Positions 24,188 to 34,000 of a stretch of DNA of 64,000 nt are shown one piece after another; the first letter of the stretch is position 1, and each line of letters begins with the position of its first letter. The notes beneath the pieces are model-generated. The model worked only from the letters and a program-made list of their open reading frames with translations, made no database searches and was not told the origin of the DNA. Origin of the DNA: Pseudomonas wuhanensis (GTDB taxonomy: Bacteria; Pseudomonadota; Gammaproteobacteria; Pseudomonadales; Pseudomonadaceae); assembly GCF_030687395.1 (NCBI RefSeq), contig NZ_CP117430.1, positions 1,922,001 through 1,986,000 on the forward strand. The letters run 5' to 3'. The position numbers were made by a program, and so were the translations under genes.

Positions 24188-26534
24188 TGGGTATCCACAA
24201 GTCGAGCAGGGCGGCCAGTTCTTCCCGGCGGAAAGGTTTGGCCAGGTAGTCACTCATGCCCGCCGCACGGCAGCGCTCGCGTTCTTCGGACATGGCGTTG
24301 GCGGTCAGGGCGACGATGGGCAACTGTGGCCAGCGCCCGCTGCGACGAATCTGCCGACTGGCTTCATAGCCATCCATCACCGGCATGTTGCAATCCATCA
24401 GCACCAGATCGAATTCGCTCTGCTCAAGCTGATCCAGCGCTTCGCCGCCGTGGGCCGCGACGCTCACCTCGCAACCGAGTTTTCCGAGCATTCCCTTGGC
24501 CACCAACTGATTGACCGGATTGTCCTCCACCAGCAGGATGCGTCCGCGTCGCTGGGGTGAGATGGCTTCGATCCGGGCACCGTTGATCGTGGTGAGTTCC
24601 GGCTGCAGGATCCGCCGCAACGCCTGGTAAAGCGCATTGCGCGCCAGAGGCCGCGCCTGTTGCTGCAAGGGCGCGAGGGCGTTGACTTGCTCGCTGGGCA
24701 GGAAACTGCCGTAAGCGGTCACCAGCAGAATCGGCGCGGTGAAGGTGGGACGCAGGCCAAACAGGCATTCGGGGCAGTCGGTGATCAGCACATCCGGCTG
24801 CAGGCCGATCAATCGGTCATCGATGGAACGCTGCTGATAGTTGAGCCCCCATCCAGGCAGCAGACTGCTCAATAGCTCCGCCAGACCGCTGCTGGCGGCG
24901 GTAATCGCGACGATGTTGCCCCGCAGTGCTGCCGGGGAAATGGCCCGGGTATGGCAGGGCAGGGGCAGGTCGGCGCAAAACTGACTGCCGAAGCCCGCTT
25001 CCGAGCTGATCGTCAGACGCCCCTGCATGGCTTCGCAGAGGCTATACGTCAGCGCCAGGCCCAACCCGGTCCCGCCGAATTGCCGGGTAATGCCGGCACC
25101 GGCCTGGGTGAACGGCTGGAAGATCTTGACCTGCGCGTCCTGGGCGATGCCGATGCCAGTGTCGCAGACTTCGATTCGCACACCGTCTTCGAACGTTGAA
25201 AGACGCACATCGACCCGTCCGAAACGAGTGAATTTGAGGGCGTTGGACAACAAGTTGCTGACGATCTGCCGGACCCGGGTCGGATCACCGAGCACCAGTG
25301 CGGGAAATTGCGGGTCAATCAGGCATGCCAGCTCGACACTCGGCGCGGCGTTCTGGGACAGCAGGTTGGCGGTGTCTTCGATCAGCGAACCAAGGTCGAA
25401 TGGAATGTGTTCGAGTTCGAGCTGGCCGGCATCGAACTTCGACAGGTCGAGAATATCGTTGAGCAGTTCCACCAGCACTTTGCCCGAGTCATGGGCGATG
25501 GACAGCTGTTGCTGCTGCTCGGCATTGAGCGGGCCGTCCAGCGAGAGCGCGATCATCCCCAGCAAACCGTTGAGGGGCGTGCGGATTTCATGACTCATGT
25601 TGGCCAGGAACACCGAGCGTGCTTCGGCCATGTCCAGGGCTGTGCTGCGGGCGACTTCCAGTTCCTCGTTGGATTGGCTGAGGCGGGTATTGATCGCCTT
25701 GAGCTCCGCGGTGCGGGCCGAGACGATGTTTTCCAGTTGCGAGAGGTAATCGGTCAGGCGGTTCTCGGCGTTGCGCCGTTGCTGGATTTCGGTGGCGATG
25801 TTTTCAAACTGCTGATTGGCGACCTCGACCAAGACCCCGATTTCATCGTTTTCATGCCCCGTCGGACACTCCAGCAGTGTCGGTTCCGCGCTGCGCGGAT
25901 CACGACCACTGAGTTCGCGGATAACCCGCACCAGCGGTTTGGTCAGCATCACGTAAAACAGCGCCAGCAGAATGCCCGTGAGAATCAGGCTGCGCGCGAA
26001 GCCGTTGAGCAGGGTCACTTCGGCCCGGCGCAGGAAACGACTGCCGAAGGTGTAGGTATCGACTTCCAGGCGCAAGGTCCCGAGGGATTCGTCCGGCAAG
26101 TGGTCGAGATAAAGACGGTCTTCGAACTGCCGGTTGGCGCCGAACAGGAAGTCGCTGATCATCCGGTCATTGTTTTCCAGGCCCGGACGTTTGACGCTGG
26201 CCAGCACGGTACTGTTGTTGTCGGTCAATTGCGCGCCGATGATTGCCGGGGAGCGCAACAGACCCAGGGCCAGTTCCTGAGCGAGTTCAGCATCGATGTT
26301 GTAGGCGATGCGGGATGCGGGGTTATGGCTGATTTCCAGCAACGACAGTATTTCACGGTTGATGGAGGCGTCTTCGCTGGCATAATCGATGCCTATTTGC
26401 AGCAGGCTGAGCAGCGTGCCCAGAATGAAGCCAGCCAGTACCGTAATCCTGGCTTGTTTGTACGACAGCCGGTGGCTGAACTTGATGTCCATGGGATGTT
26501 GAACCACTTCCGTTTCCCTTCGCTGCTCAAGCAT
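24171..26534 (-). CDS. Hybrid sensor histidine kinase/response regulator
   Basis: A 787-residue inner-membrane kinase. Order: membrane helix about residues 30-48, a periplasmic sensor of about 150 residues without a recognisable domain, second helix about 205-225, HAMP-like linker (KPLVRVIRELSGRD), coiled coil (NRLTDYLSQLENIVSARTAE), HisKA with MSHEIRTPLNG, HATPase (DPTRVRQIVSNLLSNALKF, DTGIGIAQD, GGTGLGLALTYSL), a degenerate receiver-like stretch (NIVAITAASSGLAELL) and a C-terminal receiver (LLVEDNPVNQLVAKG, LVLMDCNMPVMDGYEASRQIR). It lacks an HPt, so it needs a separate phosphotransfer partner. Start uncertain: 26534 or 26492 (MDIKFSHR). Stimulus unknown. Confidence 0.85.
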   Translation of the reverse strand: MLEQRRETEVVQHPMDIKFSHRLSYKQARITVLAGFILGTLLSLLQIGIDYASEDASINREILSLLEISHNPASRIAYNIDAELAQELALGLLRSPAIIGAQLTDNNSTVLASVKRPGLENNDRMISDFLFGANRQFEDRLYLDHLPDESLGTLRLEVDTYTFGSRFLRRAEVTLLNGFARSLILTGILLALFYVMLTKPLVRVIRELSGRDPRSAEPTLLECPTGHENDEIGVLVEVANQQFENIATEIQQRRNAENRLTDYLSQLENIVSARTAELKAINTRLSQSNEELEVARSTALDMAEARSVFLANMSHEIRTPLNGLLGMIALSLDGPLNAEQQQQLSIAHDSGKVLVELLNDILDLSKFDAGQLELEHIPFDLGSLIEDTANLLSQNAAPSVELACLIDPQFPALVLGDPTRVRQIVSNLLSNALKFTRFGRVDVRLSTFEDGVRIEVCDTGIGIAQDAQVKIFQPFTQAGAGITRQFGGTGLGLALTYSLCEAMQGRLTISSEAGFGSQFCADLPLPCHTRAISPAALRGNIVAITAASSGLAELLSSLLPGWGLNYQQRSIDDRLIGLQPDVLITDCPECLFGLRPTFTAPILLVTAYGSFLPSEQVNALAPLQQQARPLARNALYQALRRILQPELTTINGARIEAISPQRRGRILLVEDNPVNQLVAKGMLGKLGCEVSVAAHGGEALDQLEQSEFDLVLMDCNMPVMDGYEASRQIRRSGRWPQLPIVALTANAMSEERERCRAAGMSDYLAKPFRREELAALLDLWIPTTTAL

Positions 26535-26646
26535 AGTCGATCATCAATGGATACCGATGTTCTCGCAAAACACCTGGAGGGGGTGTAGACGCTGTGTTTC
26601 GTCGCTGTATCGCCATCATTACCGTGAATGAGCCCGAGGAGAAGAC

Positions 26647-27537
26647 GTGGATTCCCGATTGAATGCTTTTCTTGAACGCGCCGATGCCGTTCTGGCTCGT
26701 ATCGAGCCGTTGCTTCCCGCGCCTCGGCAAGCCATCGACTGGACGCACTGCCTGGCCGCACGCTGGCAGCGCGAGGGGCGCAGCGGTTTTCTGTTGCCGC
26801 TGCAAGTGAGCCTGGACACGCGTTTGTCCGACTTGATCGGTGTTGACCGGCAACTGGAGCAACTGGGCCGCAACACCCGGCAGTTTCTCGACGGCATGCC
26901 GGCCAACCACGCTTTGCTCTGGGGTTCGCGTGGCACCGGTAAATCGTCGCTGGTGCGCGCCTTGCTGTCGGAACACGCCAAGAGCGGCCTGCGACTGATT
27001 GAGATCGAGCGCGATCATTTGGCTGACTTGCCGCGCGTGGTCGAGCAGATCGCCAAGTTGCCTCAGCGCTTTGTACTGTTCTGCGATGACCTGTCGTTCG
27101 AGTCGGGCGAGGGCGATTACCGCGTGCTCAAGAGCGTGCTCGATGGTTCGCTCGAACAGGCGCCAGACAACGTTCTGCTGTACGCCACCTCGAACCGTCG
27201 CCATCTGGTGCCGGAAAAGGAAAGCGATAACGAAAACTGGAAAAGGGTCGATGGCGAACTCCATCCCAGTGAGGCGGTGGAAGACAAGATCGCGCTGTCG
27301 GACCGTTTTGGTCTGTGGCTGTCGTTCTATCCGTTTACTCAGGAGCATTTCCTCAACGTCGTCGAACACTGGATCGGCCAATTGGCCGACAAGGCCGGCC
27401 TTGAGTGGCAGCGTGACGAAGAACTGGACATCCTCGCAGTGCGCTGGGCCACGGGCCGGGGCAATCGCAACGGACGTTGCGCGTATCAATTTGCCCGCTA
27501 TTGGGTCGGGCTGAAGCTGTTGGAGCACAAGGCATGA
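26647..27537 (+). CDS. AAA-type ATPase of the DUF815 family
   Basis: A 296-residue P-loop ATPase: Walker A GSRGTGKSS at about residue 98, Walker B FVLFCDDLSFE, sensor-like VLLYATSNRRHLVPE, and LSDRFGLWLSFYPFTQEHFL. These are the marks of DUF815, a conserved single-copy AAA protein of unknown cellular role. GTG start with GAGGAG six bases upstream. The stop overlaps the start of the free-methionine sulfoxide reductase gene by four bases (ATGA), so the two are co-translated, an unexplained pairing. Confidence 0.85.
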   Translation: MDSRLNAFLERADAVLARIEPLLPAPRQAIDWTHCLAARWQREGRSGFLLPLQVSLDTRLSDLIGVDRQLEQLGRNTRQFLDGMPANHALLWGSRGTGKSSLVRALLSEHAKSGLRLIEIERDHLADLPRVVEQIAKLPQRFVLFCDDLSFESGEGDYRVLKSVLDGSLEQAPDNVLLYATSNRRHLVPEKESDNENWKRVDGELHPSEAVEDKIALSDRFGLWLSFYPFTQEHFLNVVEHWIGQLADKAGLEWQRDEELDILAVRWATGRGNRNGRCAYQFARYWVGLKLLEHKA

Positions 27538-28016
27538 TCGATTTACAAAAGAGCGGCCAGGGCCTGGAGGGCTACGGCATGCTATGGGCACAGCTGGAAT
27601 CATTGCTGGCAGACGAGCGTGATTTTATCGCCAACGCCGCACAATTTTCGGCGTTTCTGTTCAATCAGCTCGATGACCTGAACTGGGCCGGTTTCTACCT
27701 TAATCGCAACGAAGAACTGGTGCTTGGCCCGTTTCAGGGGCAGATCGCCTGTGTACGGATTCCATTCGGTCGCGGTGTGTGCGGAGCGGCGGCGGCCACC
27801 TTGCAGACTCAACGGGTTGAAGACGTACATGCGTTCCCCGGGCACATCGCGTGCGACAGTGCCTCGAACAGCGAGCTGGTGGTACCGCTGGTCAAGGACG
27901 GTCGACTGATCGGTGTGCTCGACCTCGACAGCCCGAAACTCGCGCGTTTTACTGCGGACGATCAGGCAGGTATCGAGCAACTGGCGGCGATTTTCCTGCG
28001 TCTGACCGACTGCTGA
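27534..28016 (+). CDS. msrC: Free methionine-(R)-sulfoxide reductase (GAF-domain fRMsr)
   Basis: A 160-residue GAF-domain enzyme reducing free Met-R-sulfoxide (E. coli YebR/MsrC). The three conserved cysteines are present: IACVRIPFGRGVC (two) and HIACDSASNSELVVPL (one). The signature NWAGFYL and IGVLDLDSP also match. Its length equals the family norm. Begins in the last codon of the DUF815 gene (ATGA) and ends exactly where the convergent HD-GYP gene ends (adjacent stops at 28016/28017). Confidence 0.93.
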   Translation: MIDLQKSGQGLEGYGMLWAQLESLLADERDFIANAAQFSAFLFNQLDDLNWAGFYLNRNEELVLGPFQGQIACVRIPFGRGVCGAAAATLQTQRVEDVHAFPGHIACDSASNSELVVPLVKDGRLIGVLDLDSPKLARFTADDQAGIEQLAAIFLRLTDC

Positions 28017-30962
28017 TCAGGCCATCAAGCCGGCCTTGATCAGCAGGCTTGACGGGTCGACCGCATCAATCTGTCGTGGGTCGAGAAAACGGTTGGCGTA
28101 CTGCAAATAGACTTCGTCATTGATGAACAGCCCGAACAACTCAGCGTCAATGTGGGCGTCACGGCACATAGTGGCCATGATGCCCAGCGCTTCGCTCAAG
28201 GACTTGGCTTTCTTGTAGGGGCGATCGGCGGCGGTCAGCGCTTCGAAAATATCGGCAATCGCCATCATCCGCGCTGGCAAACTCATGTCTTCGCGCTTCA
28301 ACCGTTTGGGATAACCGGTGCCGTCCATTTTTTCGTGGTGGCCGCCGGCGATCTCCGCGATGTTACTGAGGTGGCCGGGGAAAGGCAGGTGACTGAGCAT
28401 CAGAATCGTCTGCACCATGTGATGATTGATGATGTATCGCTCCTCGCGGGTCAGTGTGCCTCGGGTGATGCTCAGGTTGTAGAGCTCGCCCCGGTTGTAC
28501 TTGTAGCGAGGTACGTCGAGCTTGAACCCCCAGGGATTGTCGGCCGGGATCAGTTCGCTGTCGGCGCGTTCGAGCAAGTGTTCGGGTTTATCCGCCAGCA
28601 GCGGCTCGCTGACTGGCAGGGTCGGCGTTGGGGTCCGGGCCTGGCGACGGTTCTCTTCCCACGAAACCCCAAGTCGATCATCCAGGGTTCGAGTCCAGGT
28701 GCGTTGGGCGATGGTGTTCAGGCGTTGCAGATCGGCCTCGGCCATAGCCTCGCTGCCGAGGTTGCAGCGGGCGATGAACGCGAAATCATCATCCAGCGCC
28801 GCCAGGTTCGCATTGCGCAATTGCGCCAGATGCTGCTCGTCACCTCCCAGGGCGATGGCCTGCCAATAGTTGATCCAGGCATCACGCTTGAGCACTTCGA
28901 AACGGGTACGGATTTCGTGGATGCGGTCGTTCAAGGTCTCAAGCTTGGTGGCTTTGTCGACCACGTATTCAGGGGTGGTGACCTTGCCGCAATCATGCAG
29001 CCAGGCAGCGATGTGCAGGGCTTCCCACTCATCGTCGGTGGGCTGATAGCTGCTGAAGGCCGGGTCCTGACTGGCTGCGGCCGCCTGCGCCAGCATCAGC
29101 GTCAGTTCCGGCACCCGCTGGCAATGACCACCGGTGTAGGGACTCTTGGCATCGATCGCGCCAGCCAGTAGTTGAATAAAAGAGTCCAGCAACTGTTTCT
29201 GTTTGGCTTGCAGGCGCTGACTTTCGATACTCACGGCGGCGGCACCGGAAACCGCCTGAAGAAATGCGATGCGATCCGGGCGAAGTTTTTCCAGGTCATC
29301 CTGCGTGCCGCTGTCGGCCAGCAACAGCACCAGCAGCCCGACGGTTTCGTTATGACGATTGTGCAGCCGGATACCGATCAGATGAACCCGTGGGTACTCC
29401 AATGCTAGCAAAACCTTCTGCAAATCCCCCGCTTCTTCGAAACCCAGGCTGGTGACGACATTGTTGGCGTTCGACAATGTCTGCATCCATTGAGGGCTCT
29501 GCGGACCCTGAGGTGTGTGTCCTTGAATGGCGAATGACGGCAATGCCTGTGAGCTGCCATTGATGACCAGCGCATGAGGCTCCACGCGATCGTCATCACT
29601 TTCCCGCAGGTAGAGCAGGCCGGCCTGGGCCTGGCCGATCTTCACGGTTTCAAACAACACCCGTTGCAGCAAGGGGGCGAAACGGGTCTCGGCGCTCAGG
29701 CTGTCGGTGATCCGGAAAAAACTCGCCAGGGTGTCTTTCATGCGTGCCATCGACACGCTCAGTTGGTCGACTTCAAGCACCGGCGAGCGACGGGAGGCCG
29801 GAAAATTGAAATCGAAACTGCGAATCGCATCGGCTTCCTGCACCAGGGCGCGCAAGGGTTTGACCAGGATTCTCGAGGTCAGCCAACCCATCGGCAGGCA
29901 CAACAGCAGCGTCGCCAGGGTAATCAATGCGCCTTGCCAGCGCATACGGTAGGCATCCACGAGCAATTCGTCCTCCGGCACCAGTAGCGCCAATTGCAGC
30001 CCCTGCGGGCCACCCTCCTGGATGCTGCTGCGCGCCACGATCCATTGGCGGCCTGCGGCGTTCAGGCGTTTGACCTTGTGGGGGCTGGTGAGCAGGGCTG
30101 CGAGGGTGGGGCTCAGGTCTGCGGCTTTGATCAGCCGGGCCGACTGGTCGTCGACGATCAGTTTGCTGCTATCTGGGTAAGCGATGGCATTACCCTCGGC
30201 ATCGAACAGCACAATTTCGGTACTGGGGGTCACCACATGGTCGGCCAGGGTCGCCGACAGTTCAGCCAGCGTAAGGTCGGCCCCCATCACCGCATGCTCG
30301 CCACTGCGCCGGGCCAGAGTGGTGCCGACGTTGTGGGTGGAGAAAAAAAGGTAGGGCTCGGTGGTGATCTGATCATGGTCGCCGCGGGCGCTGGAGAACC
30401 AGGCGCGGGCACGGGGATCGTAGGTTTCGTCGGGGTTGTCCTGACGGCTGATGAGGGCCAGGTTCTGATCGAAAAACAATGATTGGGAGCGGATCTGACC
30501 GCTGCCTGGGTGCTCGATGCTCCATACCTGAAACGCCGCCGTCTCCGGTGCCTTGACCAGCGTTTTCAAGGCGCCGGTGCGCAAAGGACGAACCATGAAG
30601 AAGTCGCCATTGCTGTAGCCCAGGTACAGCGAGGCCAGGTCGGGGTTGTCCTTGAGTGATTGGCTGAAGGGCTTGAGCAACGCCAGGCGCTGCTCAAGGT
30701 CGGGCGCCTGGGTCGCCGGATTGTCCGCCAGCAGGCTCAGCAGATGACGAATCGGCTGATAGGTGCGATGCAGGTCCAGACGGACATCCTGCTCGATGCG
30801 GTTGAAGAGCTTTTCGCTGCTGGAAAGAATGATCTGGGTGGTTTGCTGATAGTTGAAAATGCCCAGTACCACCCCGGCCAGTAGCAACAGGAAGGTGAAC
30901 ATCACGCTGATATGGATGTGCAGAGGGAACTGGCGTTGATCCGGGCGCAGTGGGCTGGGCAT
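28017..30962 (-). CDS. Membrane-bound HD-GYP phosphodiesterase with Cache, HAMP and GAF domains
   Basis: A 981-residue protein predicted to hydrolyse cyclic-di-GMP. Order: membrane helix about residues 15-35; Cache-type periplasmic sensor to about 320; second helix about 330-350; HAMP (LVKPLRALVQEADAI); GAF-like domain about 410-580; HD-GYP domain with HCQRVPEL, WLHDCGKVTTPEYV, late INHHMVQT and HHEKMDGTGYPKRLK. Between the HD motif and the GTLTREE segment lie about 160 extra residues absent from short HD-GYP domains. Start set at 30962 (MPSPLRP) because GGAGA precedes it; 30977 is the alternative. It lies just downstream of the EvgS-like kinase gene on the same strand (49-bp gap). Confidence 0.87.
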   Translation of the reverse strand: MPSPLRPDQRQFPLHIHISVMFTFLLLLAGVVLGIFNYQQTTQIILSSSEKLFNRIEQDVRLDLHRTYQPIRHLLSLLADNPATQAPDLEQRLALLKPFSQSLKDNPDLASLYLGYSNGDFFMVRPLRTGALKTLVKAPETAAFQVWSIEHPGSGQIRSQSLFFDQNLALISRQDNPDETYDPRARAWFSSARGDHDQITTEPYLFFSTHNVGTTLARRSGEHAVMGADLTLAELSATLADHVVTPSTEIVLFDAEGNAIAYPDSSKLIVDDQSARLIKAADLSPTLAALLTSPHKVKRLNAAGRQWIVARSSIQEGGPQGLQLALLVPEDELLVDAYRMRWQGALITLATLLLCLPMGWLTSRILVKPLRALVQEADAIRSFDFNFPASRRSPVLEVDQLSVSMARMKDTLASFFRITDSLSAETRFAPLLQRVLFETVKIGQAQAGLLYLRESDDDRVEPHALVINGSSQALPSFAIQGHTPQGPQSPQWMQTLSNANNVVTSLGFEEAGDLQKVLLALEYPRVHLIGIRLHNRHNETVGLLVLLLADSGTQDDLEKLRPDRIAFLQAVSGAAAVSIESQRLQAKQKQLLDSFIQLLAGAIDAKSPYTGGHCQRVPELTLMLAQAAAASQDPAFSSYQPTDDEWEALHIAAWLHDCGKVTTPEYVVDKATKLETLNDRIHEIRTRFEVLKRDAWINYWQAIALGGDEQHLAQLRNANLAALDDDFAFIARCNLGSEAMAEADLQRLNTIAQRTWTRTLDDRLGVSWEENRRQARTPTPTLPVSEPLLADKPEHLLERADSELIPADNPWGFKLDVPRYKYNRGELYNLSITRGTLTREERYIINHHMVQTILMLSHLPFPGHLSNIAEIAGGHHEKMDGTGYPKRLKREDMSLPARMMAIADIFEALTAADRPYKKAKSLSEALGIMATMCRDAHIDAELFGLFINDEVYLQYANRFLDPRQIDAVDPSSLLIKAGLMA

Positions 30963-31011
30963 TGCAGCTTTCTCCATGATGATTAACTCACTGCTCAGCC
31001 TTCAAGCATAG

Positions 31012-34000
31012 TTAATGCTCCTTCATTTTGCTTTTGTCATGGCGTGCCATCTGTTGTTGCAATGCCTGCTCCAGTTCGAGCATGGCGCGCTCCATGGACT
31101 TGCTACAATCGGCCACTTCATTGTGGTGGAATCTGTTATTGCAGGCCTGTTCGAGCGCCTCGCAGCTGTCGATCAGTCGCGATGCCTGGACGATTCGGGC
31201 CGCGCCCTTGATTTTGTGGGCAATGTCGAGGAGTGACTGCCGGTCCTTTGACCCGGATAACGCCAGCAGCGCTTTGCAGTCCAGGCGATTGCTGTTCAGC
31301 AGTTCGGTCAACAATCGCTGGTTCAGTGTCGGGTTGCCACCGGTCAACAGGTGCAACCCTTCCAGACTGAAGGCCGGCTCGCGGACCGACGGCGTGATGC
31401 CTTCGACCCATTGGCTCAAGGCCGTCAGGCTGAGGGGTTTGAACAGGCAATCGTCCATCCCGGCCAGTTTGCAGCGTTGTCTTTCCTCAGGCTGCGCGTT
31501 GGCGGTGAAGCCCAGAACGGTACAGGGAGGGCGCTGCAGGTGCTGTTCATGTTGGCGAATGGCACGGACCAGCTCATATCCATTCATGATCGGCATGTTG
31601 CAATCGGCAATCACCAGGTCGAATGGCTGACTTTTCCATGCCTCGAACCCCGCCTCGCCATCCGCTGCGACGTTGAACCGATGCCCCAGAAACTCCAGTT
31701 GTTGGCACATCAGCAAGCGATTGGCCGGGTGATCATCGACCACCAGTACGTTCAAGGGGGCAGTGCTCGGGTGAATTTGCGGCTCGACAGGTTCCGGCAT
31801 TCGTTCCGTCGGCAGGGTGGCCAGGTTCAGCGAAACCCTGACTTGGGTGCCGACTCCCGGCTGACTGTTCAATTGCAGGTTGCCGCCCATCATTTCACAC
31901 AGATTGCGACTGATTACCAGGCCCAGCCCCGCACCGCCTCTGGCTGACTGGCCGGAGTTATCGGCCTGGACGAAAGGCTCGAACAACCGCTGTTGATCCT
32001 CCTCGCTGATCCCTGCGCCACTGTCTTCAACCCGCAACTGCAACTGGACCCGGTCGGGCGCGTCGGTCGGCTGCAACTCGACGTTGATCCTGACCTGGCC
32101 CTGTTGGGTGAACTTGATGGCATTGCTGATCAGATTGGACAGCACCTGCTTGAAACGCATCGGGTCCAACACGACATCGGTCGCCGGTTTGGCAGGACTG
32201 AATTGCAGTTGCAGTCCGAGATTTTTCTGTCGGGCCAACCCCTCGAAGATCCGCATCACCGACGCTACGGTTTCGGCCAGATTGACGCGCTCCGGGCTCA
32301 GGCTCAGACGTCCGGATTCGATGCGCGCAATATCGAGGATATCCCCGATCAGTTCCAGCAGGTCTTTCGCCGAGTGGTACGCGACGTCGATGGCGGGTCG
32401 ATCCGGATGACTGTGATCGATACGTTTGAGTGTCAGTTCGAGCATGCCGATGATGGCATTCATGGGCGTGCGAATCTCATGGCTCATGGTCGCCAGGAAG
32501 GTGCTTTTAGCTCGGTTGGCAGCATCGGCCTGCTCTTTTGCGGCCCGCAGTTCATCGAACAGTTGCCGGCGTTCGCTGATGTCGATCCAGCCGCCAATGA
32601 TGCCTTGTACGTCACCACTCGAGTCTCGATAGGGGAGAATCCAGTGATAGATCGTCAGCTTGCGGTCGTCGATGTGCAACGGACGGTCGAGAATCAGCGG
32701 TGTTCCCTCGGTCATGACGCGCTGGTAGTCCGCCTGATATTCCCGTGCTTCGAAGGCGTTTCCGAGGCTGCCTTGCATGACACCTTTACCGATGATGTCT
32801 TCGCGTTTCGCGCAGAAGGTTGCCAGGTAACTGTCGTTGCAGCTTTGCAGCAATCCCTGGCGATCACGCACGTAAATGGGATGAGGTGTGCCATTGACCA
32901 GCGATCGCATGAACTCCAGTTGATCGTTCAATGCGCGCTCGGCCGCCTGCCGCTGTTTTATCTGGCGTCTCATGTAGGCGTTCCAGGCAACGGATATCAG
33001 CAGCAACACGCCGGCGCTGATAACGATCTGATAGAACACTCGGTGATAGTTACGCCAGGTACTTTGCGTGACCGCTGAATAACCACGCCAGCGGTTGTTG
33101 ATGATCCCCAGCTCTTCCGGTGCGATGCTCAGCAGTGCCTTGTCGAGGATGGCATTCAGTTCTTTGGCGTCGCGTCCGGTCGCCAGGGAAAACGCTGCCT
33201 GTCGGGTGCCAATGGTGGTGGTGATCTGAAGTGTCTGTTCGAAGATCCGCGATGAGATGAAGTAGTTGGCGATCACCAGAGAGTTCACTGCACCTTCTGC
33301 CTGGCCCTCGGCGAGCAACTCCACGGCACTGAACGTGTCCGGGGTTTCAACCAGATTGATCCGCGGAAACTCGCTGCGCAGGTAGTCCACCAGTGGATTG
33401 CCTTTGGCGATGGCCAGGCGTTTGTCCTGCAGTTGCGTGAGGTTTGTCGGGCTGTCGGCCGCTTTGCGCGTCAGCAGTACAAAGGAATTTTCCAGATAGG
33501 GGCGGCTGAAGTTCAACATCGTTTCACGTTGGACGCTGGGGAGCAGGGCAGCGATCAGGTCGGCCTGATGGTTAGCGATCTGCTCGATCATCTCGTCATC
33601 GCTGCGGCTGCGCTGGATTTCGAAACGCAAACCGGTGCGCAATCTGATCAGCTCGAGCAGATCAGCCGTGACGCCTCGAAAGTTGCCGTCGCTGTCAAAA
33701 AACGTCAGCGGCGCAAACGCTTCATTGACCACGACGCGCACGACCGGATGTTGTGCCAGCCAGCGTTCTTCGCGGTGGCTGAGTTGCAGTTTGTGATCGG
33801 TAAGAAGAATGTCGCTGCCGGCACTCCAGCGTTTGGCGATGTTTTCTCGCTCGCTGGTGGGGATGGCCTTGAGTACCGCGTTGATGATCGTGAGCAGATT
33901 CGGGTTGCCCTTTTGCACGGCAAAGCTGAAACCATGGGCTTCGTGTTTACCGAAGTTGGCCATGCGGATGTTGTTCAGATACCCCTTGTTGATCATGTAG

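Noticed and set aside
25308..26588. 426-codon plus-strand frame opposite the hybrid kinase
   Set aside because: Antisense shadow; the kinase motifs on the minus strand explain the region.
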